Origin: Desulfobacter hydrogenophilus
GTDB lineage: Bacteria; Desulfobacterota; Desulfobacteria; Desulfobacterales; Desulfobacteraceae
Direction: 5' to 3'
Length of the DNA: 64,000 bases
Assembly: GCF_004319545.1 (NCBI RefSeq)
Contig: NZ_CP036313.1
Coordinates: 3,598,501 to 3,662,500 of the forward strand
Shown: piece after piece, positions 1 through 9,065 of the stretch
Position numbering within the stretch: position 1 is the first letter of the stretch
Layout: the number at the start of each line of letters is the position of its first letter
Notes under the pieces: model-generated
The model's input: only the letters and a program-made list of their open reading frames with translations
Told to the model about the DNA's origin: nothing
The model's database searches: none
Translations under genes and position numbers: made by a program

Positions 1-277
1 AAAACGGGGCAAGCCTTTTTGAGGCGATATAGTTTGAAGCCGCCCAGGCAATTTTCAATGCTTCTTGAACGTCACTGTTATAAATTCTTGGCCGTGGCTT
101 TTTAATTCTTCTCACAACCGGTAACTCTTTTAAAGACAGTAACCGGATTGCATATTTACGCGAGTATCCAGTTGCTAAAATGAATTCGTTCAAAATAACT
201 GATTTGTGCTTCTTATTTTCTTCCCTATATCGGGGAGCAACATTTGCCAACAATTCTCTTTTTGCTTGAAAACTCAT
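1..277 (-). CDS. Transposase, rve/integrase type, N-terminal part (cut by window start)
   Basis: Reading the minus strand from an ATG at 275-277 gives about 92 codons without a stop up to the window edge, beginning MSFQAKRELLANVAPRYRE and continuing through GYSRKYAIRLL. This N-terminus, with a helix-turn-helix-like segment around residues 15-45, resembles a family of large rve-domain transposases common in anaerobic proteobacteria; the catalytic DDE core would lie outside the window. The family assignment rests on remembered sequence resemblance. The gene points out of the window, so whether the element is intact cannot be judged. Confidence 0.6.
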   Translation of the reverse strand, partial: MSFQAKRELLANVAPRYREENKKHKSVILNEFILATGYSRKYAIRLLSLKELPVVRRIKKPRPRIYNSDVQEALKIAWAASNYIASKRLAPF

Positions 278-1060
278 TAGTGACCTCACAATCTACCCTC
301 CACATATTTTTATAATCTGTTTTGGGTAACATTATTCGTGAGGCAATAGATACAGTGCGGTTACATTTTGTGCGATTCAATGCGAGGGGAAAAAATAATT
401 GTCGTTGATCAGTTTCAGTAGTTTTGGATGCAATTATCCGATTTTTTACTTTGGCCAATTTTGACCAGGTTATGAAGTATCAAACAAGTATTGGTGAGTG
501 TAGCATTTTTCCGGCACATCCAGAATCGATAAAATATCTTTTTGTGTCTCGGTCAGCTTGGAGACAAAATATTGCCGGCTTCCATCATGTGAAATGGGGT
601 CAACCCTAACGTTGCATTAAATAAGCACCATTAAATAGGAAGAAGGCTGCTATCATTATGGGAAACCATTTTTTCAGAATAATTCAGGACCTCACCAAAA
701 GTGAAGTCCTGGAAATTGCTCAAAAAACCTGGAAAAGCTTGATTGGGAAGGGTCATAGGCTTATTTACTAACTTTTTTATGCAACGTTAGGGTCAAGTCG
801 ACTTTTGACTTTTATTGATCAATTCGGTCAATTTATCCAGTTGACGAACAAGATCACGGTCTTTTCTCAATTGTATTCTCATGCAGAAAATCGGGGTCTG
901 TCCCCTATTTTCTTTAATGCCAAGAAATAGTCCCAGTATGTATCTTCCATCTCATTCTCCAACGGTTGAACTGAATTTGCCTGGGATTTGAGCCCTCCAA
1001 ACACAGTGTTTCTAAGTTTTTTAATGAGGCAGTAACCCCAGATCAGCTCCAGCGAATAGG
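278..1060. other. Gene-poor stretch with probable transposase debris
   Basis: No intact gene is supported here. Minus-strand open stretches without a usable start look like 3' ends of decayed transposases: one ends at a stop at 470-472 (containing RQYFVSKLTETQKDIL), another lies around 880-1020 (containing MEDTYWDYFLALKK and ending in GDRPRFSA). A 191-bp inverted-repeat element, listed separately, separates them. The assignment to transposase remnants is a guess from composition and context. Confidence 0.3.
603..793. repeat. 191-bp element bounded by 15-bp perfect inverted repeats (MITE-like)
   Basis: The 15 bases ACCCTAACGTTGCAT at 603-617 recur as the exact reverse complement at 779-793. 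Between them is an AT-rich segment with one small plus-strand frame (658-771, 37 codons, MGNHFFRIIQDLTKSEVL...). Perfect terminal inverted repeats around a short non-transposase interior are typical of miniature inverted-repeat elements or internally deleted insertion sequences. No clear target duplication was seen. Confidence 0.5.
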
Positions 1061-1615
1061 TTATATTTTTTTGTATTCAAGTTCCCGAGTACCTTCGGGT
1101 GTTGTGTTTGTTTTTACGAAACCAGCCCGTAATAAAATTTTACACATACTTTCAGAAGCAAAATAGCATCGTGCGTATAAAGTTGTTTGTTTTTGGCAAA
1201 GTGTTTTAAAAAAATTAATAAGGTTTGTTCCGTGCCCAAATCCTTGGCTTTCTTTTTTAATACTTGCCATTAACAATTCAATTTCATCGAACCCGCTGCC
1301 TTCATATTTTTCCATTATTAGGAAAAAACCGATATTTCCATCTTTGTTATTCCCATACATCCAGAGTTGTCCCCATTTTGTTTCGACCTCTTTTGCACTT
1401 AGGCTTGTTGCGGGATATCCATTAACTAATCCCAATAACATGTTACGATATTTGTTTTGTTCATCAGGAATTAAGATAGCTTCTATAAAATGCCTTTTTT
1501 TTGCTCCTTCAACAATTTGTTCAATAACAAAATCAATATCCTTTTCCTCTGCCTTGTGTATTCCACAACGCTTAATCCTTATTTTGTTTTTCCACTTATT
1601 TAGACAGTTGATCAT
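1061..1615 (-). CDS. GNAT-family N-acetyltransferase
   Basis: A 184-residue protein of typical length for a single GNAT domain. The middle (LWMYGNNKDGNIGFFLIMEK) looks like the central beta strands, KKESQGFGHGTNLINFFKTL like the acetyl-CoA binding loop and helix, and ARCYFASESMCKILLRAGFV like the C-terminal motif in which many GNAT proteins place an aromatic residue. The usual Q/R-x-x-G-x-G/A loop is degenerate (SQGFGHG). The substrate cannot be told. It stands alone between mobile-element debris and the group II intron, as small acetyltransferases often do in accessory DNA. Confidence 0.55.
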   Translation of the reverse strand: MINCLNKWKNKIRIKRCGIHKAEEKDIDFVIEQIVEGAKKRHFIEAILIPDEQNKYRNMLLGLVNGYPATSLSAKEVETKWGQLWMYGNNKDGNIGFFLIMEKYEGSGFDEIELLMASIKKESQGFGHGTNLINFFKTLCQKQTTLYARCYFASESMCKILLRAGFVKTNTTPEGTRELEYKKI

Positions 1616-1630
1616 AATTTTAAAATATAA

Positions 1631-1720
1631 TCGCGGTACTGGACGAAGTCAGCACCGCGATTCACGGCGGCGGAGCCGCCGTGAACACGAAAATCACCGG
1701 TTTATCCGGTGCATTTTTTT
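1631..1720 (+). terminator. Three tandem hairpins ending in a rho-independent terminator
   Basis: Three stem-loops follow one another: 1631-1637 with 1654-1660 (7 bp), 1661-1671 with 1675-1685 (perfect 11-bp stem, 3-nt loop) and CACCGG/CCGGTG at 1695-1700/1706-1711 (6 bp, 5-nt loop). The last is followed by a run of seven T at 1714-1720, the form of an intrinsic terminator on the plus strand. The group II intron begins at the base after the T run. Confidence 0.65.
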
Positions 1721-3689
1721 GTGTACGCCCGGCACGGGCGTGAACTTATGGGGTGCAAGTCCCCTATACGTGAATCCTGTTGATGCATACAGCATTAACA
1801 GAAGTATTAGCCGAAAACAAGGGCGGAACCGCGAGGGACCGTCTGAAGGAAGTTGGAGTGCAAAACTATGAGCCGACGAACAGAAACAGCATATAAGGCC
1901 TGGTCTCCGGGTAAGCCAGCACAACATGTCGAAGCCCAGGATTCAGGAGACAGGGTAAATGCTGCGGTTGTGTAGTGACAGTTCACGTTCTTATCCGGGG
2001 AGATCTGTCCTGCATGCGGTGGATCCCTTTGCAATAATCCCCGGCACGGACCTTACCGGGATACCAAGGTCCAGGCACCTCCGGCTGTTGTCGACGGAGG
2101 TGAGATACGAATAATAGGCAACACATGCAAAGAGGAATCTTTACTGCGCCTTGCCGGGTAACCGGTAGAGTGACGGGACAGAAGTCAGCAGACGTCATAG
2201 TAGCCAACGCCGGGAGTAATGTCCCGGACAGGGTGAAGGACCGAACATTAAGAGAAAAGGAGGTGTTCATGAGCTTTGTGCGTACAATGAATCCGAATGG
2301 AGGAGTAGTGTACAGGCGCGTCATGAAAGAACCATTTTCAAATGATCAACTACTGGAACGTATTCTTTCGACAGAAAATATCCATCAGGCCTGGAAACAG
2401 GTGCGTGCTAACAAAGGTGCTTGCGGAATCGACGGTGTAACTGTCGAACAATTCCCGGGAACCTTCCGTGAGTTATGGCCGCAGATACGTTTAGACTTAT
2501 TTGAAGGGACATATGTTCCTTCTCCTGTTCTCAGGGTGGAAATACCGAAACCGGACGGCAGTAAACGTCCTCTTGGTATTCCCATAGTGCTGGATCGAAT
2601 TATCCAGCAAGCGATAGCACAGGTCTTAGGGTTAATATTTGACCCGCTGTTTTCGGAGTCAAGTTGCGGCTTCAGGCCTGGACGGTCAGCCCATAATGGG
2701 GTCCGGCAGGTAAAACAATACATAGGACAGGGCTGTACTGTAGCCGTTGATACCGATTTGTCGAAATTTTTCGATAAAGTGAATCACGATGTCCTTATGG
2801 TTAGAGTATCCCGCCGGATAAAAGATAAGCGTGTTCTCAAGCTTATCGGTAAATATCTCAGGGCTGGCGTTATGGTCAAAGACCGTCTCCAGGCGACACC
2901 AACCGGTGTTCCCCAGGGCGGTCCACTTTCACCGTTGCTCGCTAATATCCTTCTTGATGATCTTGACAAGGAACTGGAAAGGCGCGGTCACCATTTTGTC
3001 CGGTATGCAGATGATTTCATCATTATGGTGAAGAGTCTGAGTGCCGGGAATAGGGTGATGGCAAGTATCCGAAGGTTTCTTGAACAGAAGCTTCGGCTCA
3101 AAGTCAATGAGAAGAAAAGCAAAGTAGCACCAGTGGAAGAGTGCGGCTTTCTTGGTTTTGTGTTTATAAACGGCAAAATCAGGTGGAGTGATAAATCCTT
3201 TCTGGAATTTAAGCGGCGGTTACGCCTGTTTACCGGAAGAAGTTGGTTTGTCTCCATGGAGTACCGATACAAGAAGTTAGCGGAATATATCCGGGGCTGG
3301 ATGAATTATTACGGGATATCGGAATACTACCGACCTATTCCGGGAATAGATGAATGGCTCCGCCGACGGATGCGGATGTGCTACTGGAAACAATGGCGGT
3401 ATACCCGTACCAAAATCCGAAATCTTCTCAAATTGGGTACTTACAAAAGAGAGGCCATTTCGACATCACTTAGCCGAAGAGGGCCATGGCATATGTCCAG
3501 AACCAGAGCAACACAAGCCGGTATGACCAATAAATGGCTGTCTGAACAAGGATTAATATCTGTCAAAGATCAGTGGGTGAAAATTCATTACCCGGCTACG
3601 GCCCGGTAAACTTGGTGAACCGCCCTATGCGGACCCGCTTGTGGGGTGGTGTGGGGGCTGGGGGGGAGAAAAACCCCCGGCTACCCGAT
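1721..3689 (+). mobile_element. Group II intron, class C-like, with intron-encoded protein
   Basis: The 5' end at 1721 starts GTGTACGCCCGG with a GGGGTGCAAGTCCCC stem shortly after, as in many bacterial group II introns. The open reading frame (2269-3609) is followed by a domain V-like hairpin at about 3615-3655 (GAACCGCC...GGTGGTGTGG) and a domain VI-like stem built on runs of G and C at about 3650-3680, so the 3' end lies near 3689 (ACCCGAT). Class C introns are known to insert just behind intrinsic terminators, and this one directly abuts the T run of a hairpin. Exact splice sites were not tested. Confidence 0.8.
2269..3609 (+). CDS. ltrA: Group II intron reverse transcriptase/maturase
   Basis: The 446-residue intron-encoded protein copies spliced intron RNA into DNA and assists splicing. 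The finger motif RPLGIP is near residues 100-105, GFRPGRSAH near 134-142, the QGGPLSP motif near 216-222, and the catalytic YADD at about 246-249. The C-terminal maturase part (IRGWMNYYG..., LRRRMRMCYWKQWRYTRTKIRNLLKLG) is typical of class C-type proteins. No HNH endonuclease domain follows, which agrees with class C. The ATG at 2269 was chosen because AAGGAGGT lies seven bases upstream; the frame is open further to 2125 but lacks such a site. The frame is intact. Confidence 0.92.
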   Translation: MSFVRTMNPNGGVVYRRVMKEPFSNDQLLERILSTENIHQAWKQVRANKGACGIDGVTVEQFPGTFRELWPQIRLDLFEGTYVPSPVLRVEIPKPDGSKRPLGIPIVLDRIIQQAIAQVLGLIFDPLFSESSCGFRPGRSAHNGVRQVKQYIGQGCTVAVDTDLSKFFDKVNHDVLMVRVSRRIKDKRVLKLIGKYLRAGVMVKDRLQATPTGVPQGGPLSPLLANILLDDLDKELERRGHHFVRYADDFIIMVKSLSAGNRVMASIRRFLEQKLRLKVNEKKSKVAPVEECGFLGFVFINGKIRWSDKSFLEFKRRLRLFTGRSWFVSMEYRYKKLAEYIRGWMNYYGISEYYRPIPGIDEWLRRRMRMCYWKQWRYTRTKIRNLLKLGTYKREAISTSLSRRGPWHMSRTRATQAGMTNKWLSEQGLISVKDQWVKIHYPATAR

Positions 3690-3787
3690 TGGGAATCGGC
3701 ATTGATCCAAGATACTGAAATTTCGTTATATACAGGCAGAATATTATAATTTTATGGTCGTCCCATTAATCACACTCGCCAATGAAA

Positions 3788-5086
3788 TTATGTGCTTTCA
3801 TCTGCCACTCGGAAAGCGCTTTTCATTACGCTTAATTCACGAGATGGTATACTTAGTCTTTTTGCCATGTTCGGCCAAGATCTTACAACAGTGGTTATTT
3901 CCTGAATGATCTCATTTGCACGATCCTTGCCTACACGGAAATAAGGGGCAATGCTTAACACAAGATCAAGGTCCTGGCTGTTATCTTCTTTTGAGATATT
4001 AAGAGCTAATCCGCCACCGGTTGCAACAGGGTTGATATCATAAGCAGGTGAGAGTGCCCATCCTCTATCCGTCAGCATAAAGCCATGATTTCGCAAATGA
4101 TCATCAGTATTGGATACGCATACATAAAAGACGATCCGCCGCCAAAGCTGTCCCAAATCCTCATTGGCTTGTGCACCATTGCGGACAAGAAAATCTGCAA
4201 GATCCAAATAGCTGACACCTGTATCCCCTCCATCACCATCTTTTTTGCCAAGAAGCGTCATGGCTGAGGCAAAGTGTAGGCGCTCACCTTTTTCTGTCCG
4301 ATCAAATCGCTTTGTGAGGAAGGTATCATATTCTCCTGAGAAATGTCGGATATCGGAATGTGCCATTACAATACCTGCTTTTTTCGCCAATTGACAAACA
4401 AGGTATTCCCATTTACCAACGTTGATTTCATCGCGGAGAGAAGGGAATTTGGCAATCCATGGATGACTATTCTCGTCTAATACACTCGCTTTGGGGCGTG
4501 CCCCACCAAGTGACCCTCCAGGGGCAATAAGCATTTTCAGCCACTTCATATAGTCCTTGTCGTTTTCAGCATCATCCTGCTCTAACTGCAAGCTGGCATA
4601 TTCCAAATCCCGTAATTTTGTCCATGGCGGTGCAGCCATATCTTCTTGATTGTCTAAAAAAGGCTCATCATCTCCCAGGCGAAAGCGTAGAGCCCCCATG
4701 CGATGACCATCATAGACGCCAAGTAAATAATCTGACTCAAGAAGTGGACGCACATTTCTTTCTTCTGCTCTCGCTTGTTGAGCCTCTCTGCGTTGCATTA
4801 AAACACGGCCCCAGCGATCTGGAGAAGAATCCAGAAACAAACCAAAATTATCATGCCCGTCGCGAGCATATTGCGGGCCTGAGAATAGCATTAAACCAGG
4901 GTCAAGAACTTGTGCATGCGAAGACTTGAGCCAAGCAGGATAGTATTCAAAAGAAAAAATCTCTTTTCCTCTTGAAGGGGCGGCATAAAGTGTTCCCATC
5001 AGAATAGGATTTTCCAACCCCTGCCAATGAGCGCAAACTTGAATGGATTTTCTTGCTGAGCCTTTTGTATGTCGTTTTACAGCCAT
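3788..5086 (-). CDS. hipA: HipA-family serine/threonine kinase toxin
   Basis: A 432-residue HipA-fold kinase, the toxin of a type II toxin-antitoxin pair; HipA proteins phosphorylate translation factors such as glutamyl-tRNA synthetase and cause growth arrest or persistence. Visible landmarks are the glycine-rich loop GSLGGARPKA (191-200), the catalytic-loop segment NTDDHLRNHG (326-335) and the metal-binding YDINP (349-353). The N-terminal 130 residues correspond to the HipA N-terminal domain. The start overlaps the antitoxin stop by one base (TAATG), so the pair is cotranscribed and translationally coupled. The actual target cannot be read from the sequence. Confidence 0.9.
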   Translation of the reverse strand: MAVKRHTKGSARKSIQVCAHWQGLENPILMGTLYAAPSRGKEIFSFEYYPAWLKSSHAQVLDPGLMLFSGPQYARDGHDNFGLFLDSSPDRWGRVLMQRREAQQARAEERNVRPLLESDYLLGVYDGHRMGALRFRLGDDEPFLDNQEDMAAPPWTKLRDLEYASLQLEQDDAENDKDYMKWLKMLIAPGGSLGGARPKASVLDENSHPWIAKFPSLRDEINVGKWEYLVCQLAKKAGIVMAHSDIRHFSGEYDTFLTKRFDRTEKGERLHFASAMTLLGKKDGDGGDTGVSYLDLADFLVRNGAQANEDLGQLWRRIVFYVCVSNTDDHLRNHGFMLTDRGWALSPAYDINPVATGGGLALNISKEDNSQDLDLVLSIAPYFRVGKDRANEIIQEITTVVRSWPNMAKRLSIPSRELSVMKSAFRVADEST

Positions 5087-5406
5087 TACTTCTTCCTCTT
5101 AGCGACACGCTCAGTTGTATGAGTCAATTCAGCATCTTGTAAGCGCCGCCCCAAAGGATCGTCTCCGGCAAGTCGTAATAAATCCTTTTCAAGGCCGAGA
5201 CAAAAAAGAACATTAGCATAAATAGCCATTGTGACACTGCTTTCACCATTCTCAACTTTTCTTAAGGTTACACGACTAATACCTGCACGCTCTGCCAGCA
5301 TGGTCGCAGTAATTTTGCGGCGTAAGCGCGCAAGTTTGATGTTTTCTCCGACCGTCGATAGAAGATCTTCCAGTGTAGGTGAGATTATCACTCTTTTTTT
5401 TGCCAT
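5086..5406 (-). CDS. hipB: HipB-like Xre-family antitoxin
   Basis: A short DNA-binding protein with a helix-turn-helix of the Cro/CI type (NIKLARLRRKITATMLAERAGISRVTLRKVENG), placed just before the HipA kinase as in hipBA operons. HipB neutralises HipA and represses its own promoter by binding palindromic operators. A perfect inverted repeat lies immediately upstream (5418-5476) and is the likely operator. The ATG at 5404-5406 is preferred; a TTG three codons upstream (5413-5415) is an alternative. The basic C-terminus (RVAKRKK) runs into the hipA start. Confidence 0.87.
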   Translation of the reverse strand: MAKKRVIISPTLEDLLSTVGENIKLARLRRKITATMLAERAGISRVTLRKVENGESSVTMAIYANVLFCLGLEKDLLRLAGDDPLGRRLQDAELTHTTERVAKRKK

Positions 5407-5417
5407 CTTTTCCAAAC

Positions 5418-5476
5418 CTCAATGGTTAATATAATATTCAAAAATTGATCTATTGTATATTATATTAACCATTGAG
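5418..5476. promoter_or_regulatory. hipBA operator: 20-bp perfect inverted repeat
   Basis: Positions 5418-5437 (starting CTCAATGGTTAATAT) are repeated as exact reverse complement at 5457-5476, separated by 19 bases. The AT-rich arms start 11 bases upstream of the hipB ATG and probably include the promoter (TATAAT-like ATAATAT segments in both arms). Such repeats are the usual binding sites of HipB-type antitoxins. Beyond it, 5477-5664 shows no gene. Confidence 0.7.
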
Positions 5477-5664
5477 ACAAGATGCATTCTTGCGCTCGGT
5501 ACTCGTTGTTTGGAGTAAAAGGGACGTTGTTGTCCTGTGGTTTGCCAATATAGGATCATACCACAATACCAGCGCATTGCAGGTTTTTCAAATTTTATTG
5601 TCAATCGCAAATGAACCTGATATTCAGTTATGTTTCTTGCTGAAGATTAAATAAGGAGCACATA

Positions 5665-6750
5665 ATGTATCGGGCGTTTATCCGGCTGTTGACTTTTCAG
5701 TTCACAATAATTCAGATCCTGTTCAAATCAAAAGATAACCTTATTTTGGAAACCATAGAACTGCGGCAGCAATTAATGATTTACCAAACAAAGAAAGAAG
5801 ACTCAAAAAATATCACAGATCTAACCCGTTCGTTGTTAGTCGCATTAAAAAGGACCTGGCCCAAATGGATGGATGCACTGATAATCGTTAAACCCGAAAC
5901 TGTTATTGACTGGCAAAGGCGGCGTTTCAGAAAATATTGGACCAAAAAGTCAGCTAAACATAAAAAACTTGGTAGGCCATCAATAAAACTGGAAATCCGT
6001 CAGCATATAAAAAAAATGGCAATTGAAAACTTTACCTGGGGTGCTCCCAGAATGTATTCTGAGTTTTTGAAACTTGGCTATACTAAAAATCAGATTTCTC
6101 AAAGAACCATATCTCGATATCTTAAAAAGATTAGACCCGATGACCTGGATAAGACCAAGGGGAAAAGACAACAATGGAAAGTGTTTTTAAAAAATCATCG
6201 CGAGCACATAATGGGTATGGATTTCTTTACCGTCCCAACCATTAGCTTCAAGACTCTTTATGTGTTTTTCATTATTGATCATGCGAGGAGAAAAATCGTT
6301 CATTTCAATGTTACTGAGCATCCTACAGCAGAGTGGGTAGTTCAGCAGTTGAAAAATGCATTTCCTTTTGACAGCGCTCCAAAGTATTTGATCTTTGACC
6401 GGGATTTAATCTTTTCTGTCCGGGTAAAACAGTTCATAAAGGATATGGGTATAAAACCAAAAGTCATAAGTTACAAATGTCCTTGGCAAAATGGTGTGTC
6501 TGAACGCTTTGTCCTTTCGGTTAGAAATGATATGTTAAATCAAATGATCATCTTTAACGAAGAACATTTGAGGGACTTTATGAACCAATATTTTGAATAT
6601 TACAACAATGAAAGATGCCATTTGGCAGTAGGGCGGGATTCTCCAAACGGACGAGAAATCCAAAACAAACCATTTAAATCTGCAAAAATAATTTCTTCTC
6701 CCAGAATCGGTGGATTACATCATATGTATAGATGGAATAAAGCTGCTTAA
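5665..6750 (+). CDS. Solitary rve-domain (DDE) transposase
   Basis: A 361-residue transposase of the retroviral-integrase superfamily. An N-terminal helical and helix-turn-helix part (residues 1-155, with KLGRPSIKLEIRQHIKKMA) precedes the catalytic core: first aspartate in GMDFFTV (D186), second in IFDRD (D245 or D247) and glutamate in QNGVSERFV (E280). The frame is intact, with ribosome binding site AAGGAGCAC upstream of the ATG. No second frame is present, unlike IS3 elements. Clear terminal inverted repeats were not found, though AATCTGATT just behind the gene recurs inverted near 6870. Members of this type are often annotated only as integrase core domain protein. Confidence 0.85.
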   Translation: MYRAFIRLLTFQFTIIQILFKSKDNLILETIELRQQLMIYQTKKEDSKNITDLTRSLLVALKRTWPKWMDALIIVKPETVIDWQRRRFRKYWTKKSAKHKKLGRPSIKLEIRQHIKKMAIENFTWGAPRMYSEFLKLGYTKNQISQRTISRYLKKIRPDDLDKTKGKRQQWKVFLKNHREHIMGMDFFTVPTISFKTLYVFFIIDHARRKIVHFNVTEHPTAEWVVQQLKNAFPFDSAPKYLIFDRDLIFSVRVKQFIKDMGIKPKVISYKCPWQNGVSERFVLSVRNDMLNQMIIFNEEHLRDFMNQYFEYYNNERCHLAVGRDSPNGREIQNKPFKSAKIISSPRIGGLHHMYRWNKAA

Positions 6751-7108
6751 TCTGATTTTCCGAGAACGAAAATTTGACAATTAAAATTTTTTGTATATTT
6801 GCGTCCTGTATTTTAAATTTTGTCGTATCGTCAAGGCTTAATTAAATCCTGTTATTAAAATTTAATCAGATTCAAAAAATTAGAGCTGGCTTAAACAGAA
6901 GCTTAAGATCAAATTACCATGCATTTTCTCCCTGATTCATTTTTGGCGAACCACATATTATCGGGTAATTTGCCAGCCCGCCCCCGTGTGTCCAATGTGA
7001 ACGACCTAAATCACCGGCGTGCCCGGTGGATTTGACTTGTTTGACACCCATTAAAAGGTAGCTTAACTTTTGATTACAGTTTTTTGGGGTCATTTGTTGT
7101 GCCAAACT
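6751..7108. other. AT-rich intergenic stretch, no gene seen
   Basis: No convincing gene. A pair of 9-bp inverted segments (AATCTGATT near 6750, AATCAGATT near 6870) may belong to the end of the preceding transposable element. The short minus-strand frame at 6914-7105 has no recognisable features and is probably chance. Confidence 0.4.
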
Positions 7109-8125
7109 TCATTGTATATATTTTTTTACCCAACGGTAACGTTCAGGGTCATTTTCGTAAAGGAATATGGCCAAATCTTTACGTTTAGATTTATCTAATC
7201 TCATAAAGATACTTCGGAGGTCATCATCTACTGATTTTTCAGTAGCACCCCGTTCGATAGCCTTTTTATACCATGACTGGCCTTCATCATAATTGCCTAT
7301 TTCAATATTAACAGCACCTAATAGAGTACACGGCCGAAAATCTTTTGGTGTAAGAAGATGAGCTTGACTACCAAGAGAAAGCGCCTCGTCTAAATTTCGT
7401 AAGTCTCTTTTTACTCCACCAAATGTAGTGTTGAATGCTGACTTTATTTTTTTTGATTTAAATTTATCAGTATTAATCTTGATTAAGATTAAGTTTGCTT
7501 TTTTTGATTGATTACATTTTCGAAAATGGCTACTTGCGTTTATTATATCCCAGGGATTTTTTGTTCTTATAAATTTTGATGAATAATATTCCGCTTCATT
7601 AGAATGATATTTTTCCCTTAATCTTTGTGTATAATAACCTGCATGAAATCCTTTGCGTGTTACCATAAGCCATGCAATTTCATCTTGATTTAGTCTTGAA
7701 CCATGATCTAATTTTTCGATCATATGCTTAAGTTTATTAATGTCACCATGATTAATGAAAGAAATAGAAAGGTCATACTTTTTTAAAATTTTGTTAATTA
7801 TTTTTCGTTTTTTATTTTTTTCAGCATTAATGGCTGCTTGTTTGATCTGTTTCTTCTTGATTTGGTCAGCTTCTAATTTACGTTTGCTCTGTTCCGCAAT
7901 AGCCGCTTCAGAAAACTCTTTAAGGGATATTTGCTTACAAGCGTATTTTAAAAGACTTCTCAGTTGTTTTTTTTCCAGGCAATCTTTGGTGACTTCAGGT
8001 ACAAAATCTGGAGCAACTTCCATGCGATTAATAAAATTTGCAAGAAAGGATCCTGGTATTGAAGATTCTGGTATATCGTCGATATAATATTTAACGGCTA
8101 ATTGTTTTAATTTATTTTGGTTCAT
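7109..8125 (-). CDS. Protein of unknown function with helical-repeat-like C-terminus
   Basis: 338 residues, lysine-rich and AT-rich in codon use. Residues 70-125 are strongly charged and predicted coiled coil (KRKLEADQIKKKQIKQAAINAEKNKKRK). The C-terminal part (DLRNLDEALSLGSQAHLLTPKDFRPCTLLGAVNIEIGNYDEGQSWYKKAIERGA) has the spacing of tetratricopeptide-like helices. No signal peptide or membrane segment. It lies directly downstream of an attC-like site with almost no leader and no clear ribosome binding site, as seen for genes in integron cassettes. I do not recognise the family; function unknown. Confidence 0.55.
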   Translation of the reverse strand: MNQNKLKQLAVKYYIDDIPESSIPGSFLANFINRMEVAPDFVPEVTKDCLEKKQLRSLLKYACKQISLKEFSEAAIAEQSKRKLEADQIKKKQIKQAAINAEKNKKRKIINKILKKYDLSISFINHGDINKLKHMIEKLDHGSRLNQDEIAWLMVTRKGFHAGYYTQRLREKYHSNEAEYYSSKFIRTKNPWDIINASSHFRKCNQSKKANLILIKINTDKFKSKKIKSAFNTTFGGVKRDLRNLDEALSLGSQAHLLTPKDFRPCTLLGAVNIEIGNYDEGQSWYKKAIERGATEKSVDDDLRSIFMRLDKSKRKDLAIFLYENDPERYRWVKKYIQ

Positions 8126-8133
8126 TTTTTTAT

Positions 8134-8181
8134 GTTTAACGCCGCATTCAGCGGCTTGTCCGCTGCAATGCTTTGTTAGCC
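8134..8181 (-). other. attC-like recombination site (48 bp)
   Basis: Read on the minus strand the segment starts GGCTAAC, contains a near-palindromic core (GCAGCGGACAAGCCGCTG) and ends GTTAAAC. The 3' part matches the attC core consensus GTTRRRY; the 5' part differs from RYYYAAC at one position. A GTTAGCC complementary to GGCTAAC lies on the same strand at 9081-9087, just upstream of the next gene, as expected for the two ends of one cassette. The stop codon of the 8148-9065 gene lies inside the site. Confidence 0.5.
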
Positions 8182-9065
8182 TTTTTGTGCTTTCGGTTTA
8201 TAAAGTAGAGCCGAATATTGCTCAATATAGTTAGTAATTTCCCAACAACAACATAAAAGAACCAGCTGTAATGTTTTGCTTCAACCACTTTTTCAAAGTC
8301 GTGCCCGTAATTTTTCTTTCTTAACTCATCTGCATCAACAACTTCCACATCAACACACTTAATATTTCCATTAATTGCTTGATCTGTTAAAAATTCTTCA
8401 AGTTTTTCACGCGAAGAAAGTGACTCTTCAGTAAGTCTAAACTTTTCGAACCGAGGATAGTTATAATCACTGGGGTATACGGGTACTGTTTTTTTATAAC
8501 CATCTTCGGTCAGCAGCCTCGCCAGATACTTAACCTCTGAACCATAATATCCTGTACTTTCCTTAGGGCGCATAGGTAAGACAGAAGCTGTCATGTGGTT
8601 ATCAAAAAAGTCAAAAATTGGGTCCCATCTTTTTATCCATTCTTTCACCACATATTTTCCGTGAGAAGTAGATAAAACTAGATGTTTTTTGACTTTGCTT
8701 GACCCAAGAAGCTCATTAAGTTTAATACGATTCATATTCACACAGTAGAAATCTACAGGGTCATAATGACTCGAATACGACTCATAAGGCTTTAAAATTT
8801 TAGGGTCGTGCTCAAAATCGTCAAGTTCAATATAATAGTTAGCACCGACCCTCAAAAACACCTTAAATATGATTACTGATCTGTCTTTGAAATTCTCTAG
8901 GGTGACGCTGTTAACATATTTATCTTCGGCGTAAGCGCTTGAGCTAATAGAAAACTGCCCCTTTATATGCGTTCCCGACTTTCGCCAGTAATTCCTAACC
9001 ACAAAATACAACGCAATTAGCGGAACAGCTAAGCCAATAAACGGAAGAAAATCTTTAAAATTCAA
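8148..9065 (-). CDS. Membrane-anchored protein of unknown function, integron-cassette-like
   Basis: 305 residues. An N-terminal hydrophobic segment (FLPFIGLAVPLIALYFVV, residues 6-23) should anchor it, and a second hydrophobic stretch (WFFYVVVGKLLTILSNI) lies near the C-terminus. The middle looks like a mixed soluble domain without a motif I recognise. The last residues ANKALQRTSR are encoded by the attC-like site, a tail seen in many cassette proteins. The start is a TTG, with GGGAGC about 7 bases upstream; a nearby ATG at 9068-9070 is out of frame. Unknown function; possible toxin, immunity or surface role cannot be decided. Confidence 0.55.
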   Translation of the reverse strand: MNFKDFLPFIGLAVPLIALYFVVRNYWRKSGTHIKGQFSISSSAYAEDKYVNSVTLENFKDRSVIIFKVFLRVGANYYIELDDFEHDPKILKPYESYSSHYDPVDFYCVNMNRIKLNELLGSSKVKKHLVLSTSHGKYVVKEWIKRWDPIFDFFDNHMTASVLPMRPKESTGYYGSEVKYLARLLTEDGYKKTVPVYPSDYNYPRFEKFRLTEESLSSREKLEEFLTDQAINGNIKCVDVEVVDADELRKKNYGHDFEKVVEAKHYSWFFYVVVGKLLTILSNIRLYFINRKHKKANKALQRTSR

